The position numbers and the translations under genes are program-made. Below the pieces are notes generated by a model that searched no databases, was not told the DNA's origin, and saw only the letters and a list, made by a program, of their open reading frames with translations. From positions 496,001 through 560,000 of the forward strand of contig NZ_WJXB01000003.1 of assembly GCF_009664975.1 (NCBI RefSeq): a stretch of DNA of 64,000 nucleotides, in the 5' to 3' direction. Of the stretch, positions 62,739-64,000 are shown piece by piece. Origin of the DNA: Paenibacillus monticola (GTDB lineage Bacteria; Bacillota; Bacilli; Paenibacillales; Paenibacillaceae). Position 1 is the stretch's first letter; each line of letters starts with the position of its first letter.

Positions 62739-62912
62739 GGGAATTCTCTCCTTAAGCCAAATTTTTCTCCGTTAAGCATTGAGTGTCTATACCTGCCATG
62801 ATCAACACCCTAGAGCAAGCCATAGGCCCGCAAACTCCAAACAGCGCTTCTCCAATTAAGGCAGAATCGCTGCTTTGCTGATTGTTCCCGCTTCATACCC
62901 TACTTTTTATGG
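62739..62912. other. Spacer between the GH92 and PL8 genes
   Basis: 174 bases without a supported gene. Nothing structured was seen; the two genes are codirectional and could share one transcript. Confidence 0.5.
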
Positions 62913-64000
62913 CTATTTGCGTTGTTCCCATTCCTTGAGCGGAGATGGCGGAGGAGTACTTCCCCACTCCCCGGCTTCAGAACCAAGTTCAAAGATAAGC
63001 GTGCCGCCTCCGGCGATTTCTTCATGGCGAATCCAGGCACGGTTCAAATCCTTACCGTTGATTGAAGCAGACAGGATATACCGGCTGCCGGATTCTTTAT
63101 ACTCACCTTTAGTTTCGATTGTTAAAGGAGTGGGGCTCTCCTGCGCTCCTAACAACAGGGTCGTTGTCTTGAACAATGGGGGAACGAAGAAATAAATGTC
63201 TTGACCCATCAAAGGGTACAGACCCATGGCAGAACAAATGAAAAAGGCACTTTGGCAACCCATGTCCTCGTTATCCCCTAATCCATCACGTTCAGCCCGG
63301 AAGTATTTCTCCAGACATTCCCGAACTCGATCAGCCGCCTTATCCGGTCTTCCCGCATAAATATATAAATAAGGAATATGTAGCATGGTTTCTTTGGAAT
63401 TATAATATCCGCCGTCAAAGAAATGGTCTAAATGTCCAATAAAAGCTTCCTTTCCTCCATGGCGCTCGACAAGACCATGAAAGTCATGATGCGTACTGAA
63501 CGACCATTGCAGACTGGTTCCCTCGTAGAAATAAGGATCATTCCAAGAATCCGGCAGGCAGGTTGTCGGGTCAAAAGACATGGCCCACTCTCCGCTTGGG
63601 CGTCTGGGCGCAAAGCATTTGAGATCCTCCCGCCATAAATTCCATAGCTTCTCCGAACTATGATAATACTCCTCTGCCGTCTCTTCCTGGTCTAGAATCT
63701 CAGCCAACCGGCCGATACACCAATCCTGATAGGCATATTCCATATGACGGGAAACACAGTTCTTCTTTACCTCTGTGGACAAGTACCCCAGGTCATGGTA
63801 ATCCTTCAGATGACGGCCATAGAGCCAGGTGTCCGGAGACTGAACCTCATTATTCTTGCGCATTTGCTTGAGAGCTTTGACATAGTCGATGCCCTCAAGC
63901 TTCTTAAGAGCCGCTTCACAGAACAGAATATCTGCGGAGCTCCCCCCTTGAATCATGGCGCTATGTCCCATAATCCAGGCGTCCGGCAGCCAGCCGGTAT
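62913..64000 (-). CDS. GH92-family alpha-mannosidase, 5' part outside the window
   Basis: The C-terminal 362 residues of a GH92 exo-alpha-mannosidase; the frame stays open to the window edge (TGWLPDAWIMGHSAMIQGG at 63943-64000), so the start lies beyond 64000. Family blocks are seen in order: MLHIPYLYIYAGRPDKAADRVRECL (about plus 63315-63390), GLGDNEDMGCQSAFFICSAMGLYPL and YFFVPPLFKTTTL. GH92 enzymes are calcium-dependent and invert alpha-1,2-, 1,3-, 1,4- or 1,6-mannosides. A mannosidase beside a PL8 lyase fits breakdown of a mannose- and uronate-containing polymer such as xanthan. Confidence 0.9.
   Translation of the reverse strand, partial: TGWLPDAWIMGHSAMIQGGSSADILFCEAALKKLEGIDYVKALKQMRKNNEVQSPDTWLYGRHLKDYHDLGYLSTEVKKNCVSRHMEYAYQDWCIGRLAEILDQEETAEEYYHSSEKLWNLWREDLKCFAPRRPSGEWAMSFDPTTCLPDSWNDPYFYEGTSLQWSFSTHHDFHGLVERHGGKEAFIGHLDHFFDGGYYNSKETMLHIPYLYIYAGRPDKAADRVRECLEKYFRAERDGLGDNEDMGCQSAFFICSAMGLYPLMGQDIYFFVPPLFKTTTLLLGAQESPTPLTIETKGEYKESGSRYILSASINGKDLNRAWIRHEEIAGGGTLIFELGSEAGEWGSTPPPSPLKEWEQRK

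Noticed and set aside
1..64000. Phage genes, CRISPR arrays, toxin-antitoxin pairs, tRNA or rRNA genes
   Set aside because: Looked for on both strands; no direct-repeat array, integrase, toxin family or tRNA-like fold was found.

Overview
The window looks like chromosomal DNA of a Paenibacillus-type Firmicute of moderate G+C. The grounds are the gene families (three LplB/YtcP-type sugar importers, a YesM/YesN-type two-component system, KimA, YitT, AI-2E family, DUF4349), strong AGGAGG ribosome binding sites with frequent GTG/TTG starts, and many U-tailed hairpin terminators. No rRNA, tRNA, CRISPR array, prophage or intact insertion sequence was seen.

Region 1 (1-25 kb) is mostly core metabolism and housekeeping: an HxlR regulator, a Gfo/Idh/MocA oxidoreductase, a VTT membrane protein, an MsrA-MsrB fusion, a GNAT acetyltransferase, a DUF4349 lipoprotein, and metE behind a cobalamin riboswitch and terminator. 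Next come a YitT membrane protein behind a long structured leader, a short Crp/Fnr regulator, a complete fructose operon (fruR-fruK-EIIBC-EIIA), an AI-2E family exporter, ung overlapping an RNase H gene, a TetR regulator, two lipoproteins, a HEAT-repeat DNA alkylation repair protein, an SDR oxidoreductase, and a nitrilase-like protein paired with an unknown helical protein.

Region 2 (25.2-28.9 kb) is accessory and decayed: an AT-rich SfsA gene, remnants of a WYL regulator and of a SnoaL-like protein, a VOC protein, and a truncated IS4-family transposase. IS1182-family remnants also lie near 16.8-17.2 kb and 41.1-41.5 kb.

Region 3 (28.9-64 kb) is devoted to glycan uptake and breakdown. Locus A (28.9-41 kb) has a solute-binding lipoprotein, an internal LacI regulator, a GH13 enzyme, two permeases and a GH31 enzyme, divergent from a histidine kinase/AraC-type response regulator pair. 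KimA, a potassium importer, follows. Locus B (43.7-49.9 kb) is LacI, two permeases, a binding protein and a GH30 enzyme, with perfect CG-centred palindromes at both promoters. A MATE exporter with its MarR regulator and a large inverted-repeat operator comes next. Locus C (52-64 kb) has two permeases, a binding protein, LacI and a sugar isomerase/epimerase-like enzyme, divergent from a GH3 enzyme, with the same operator downstream of each promoter. It is followed by a PL8-family polysaccharide lyase and a GH92 alpha-mannosidase that runs off the window end. None of these enzymes has a visible signal peptide, so the picture is import of oligosaccharides and their cytoplasmic breakdown. No importer carries its own ATPase, so a shared MsmX-type ATPase elsewhere is likely. 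The most interesting items are the intracellular PL8-GH92-GH3 set, the switch-like yitT and kimA leaders, a 12-codon leader ORF over the locus B operator, and helically phased repeats before fruR.
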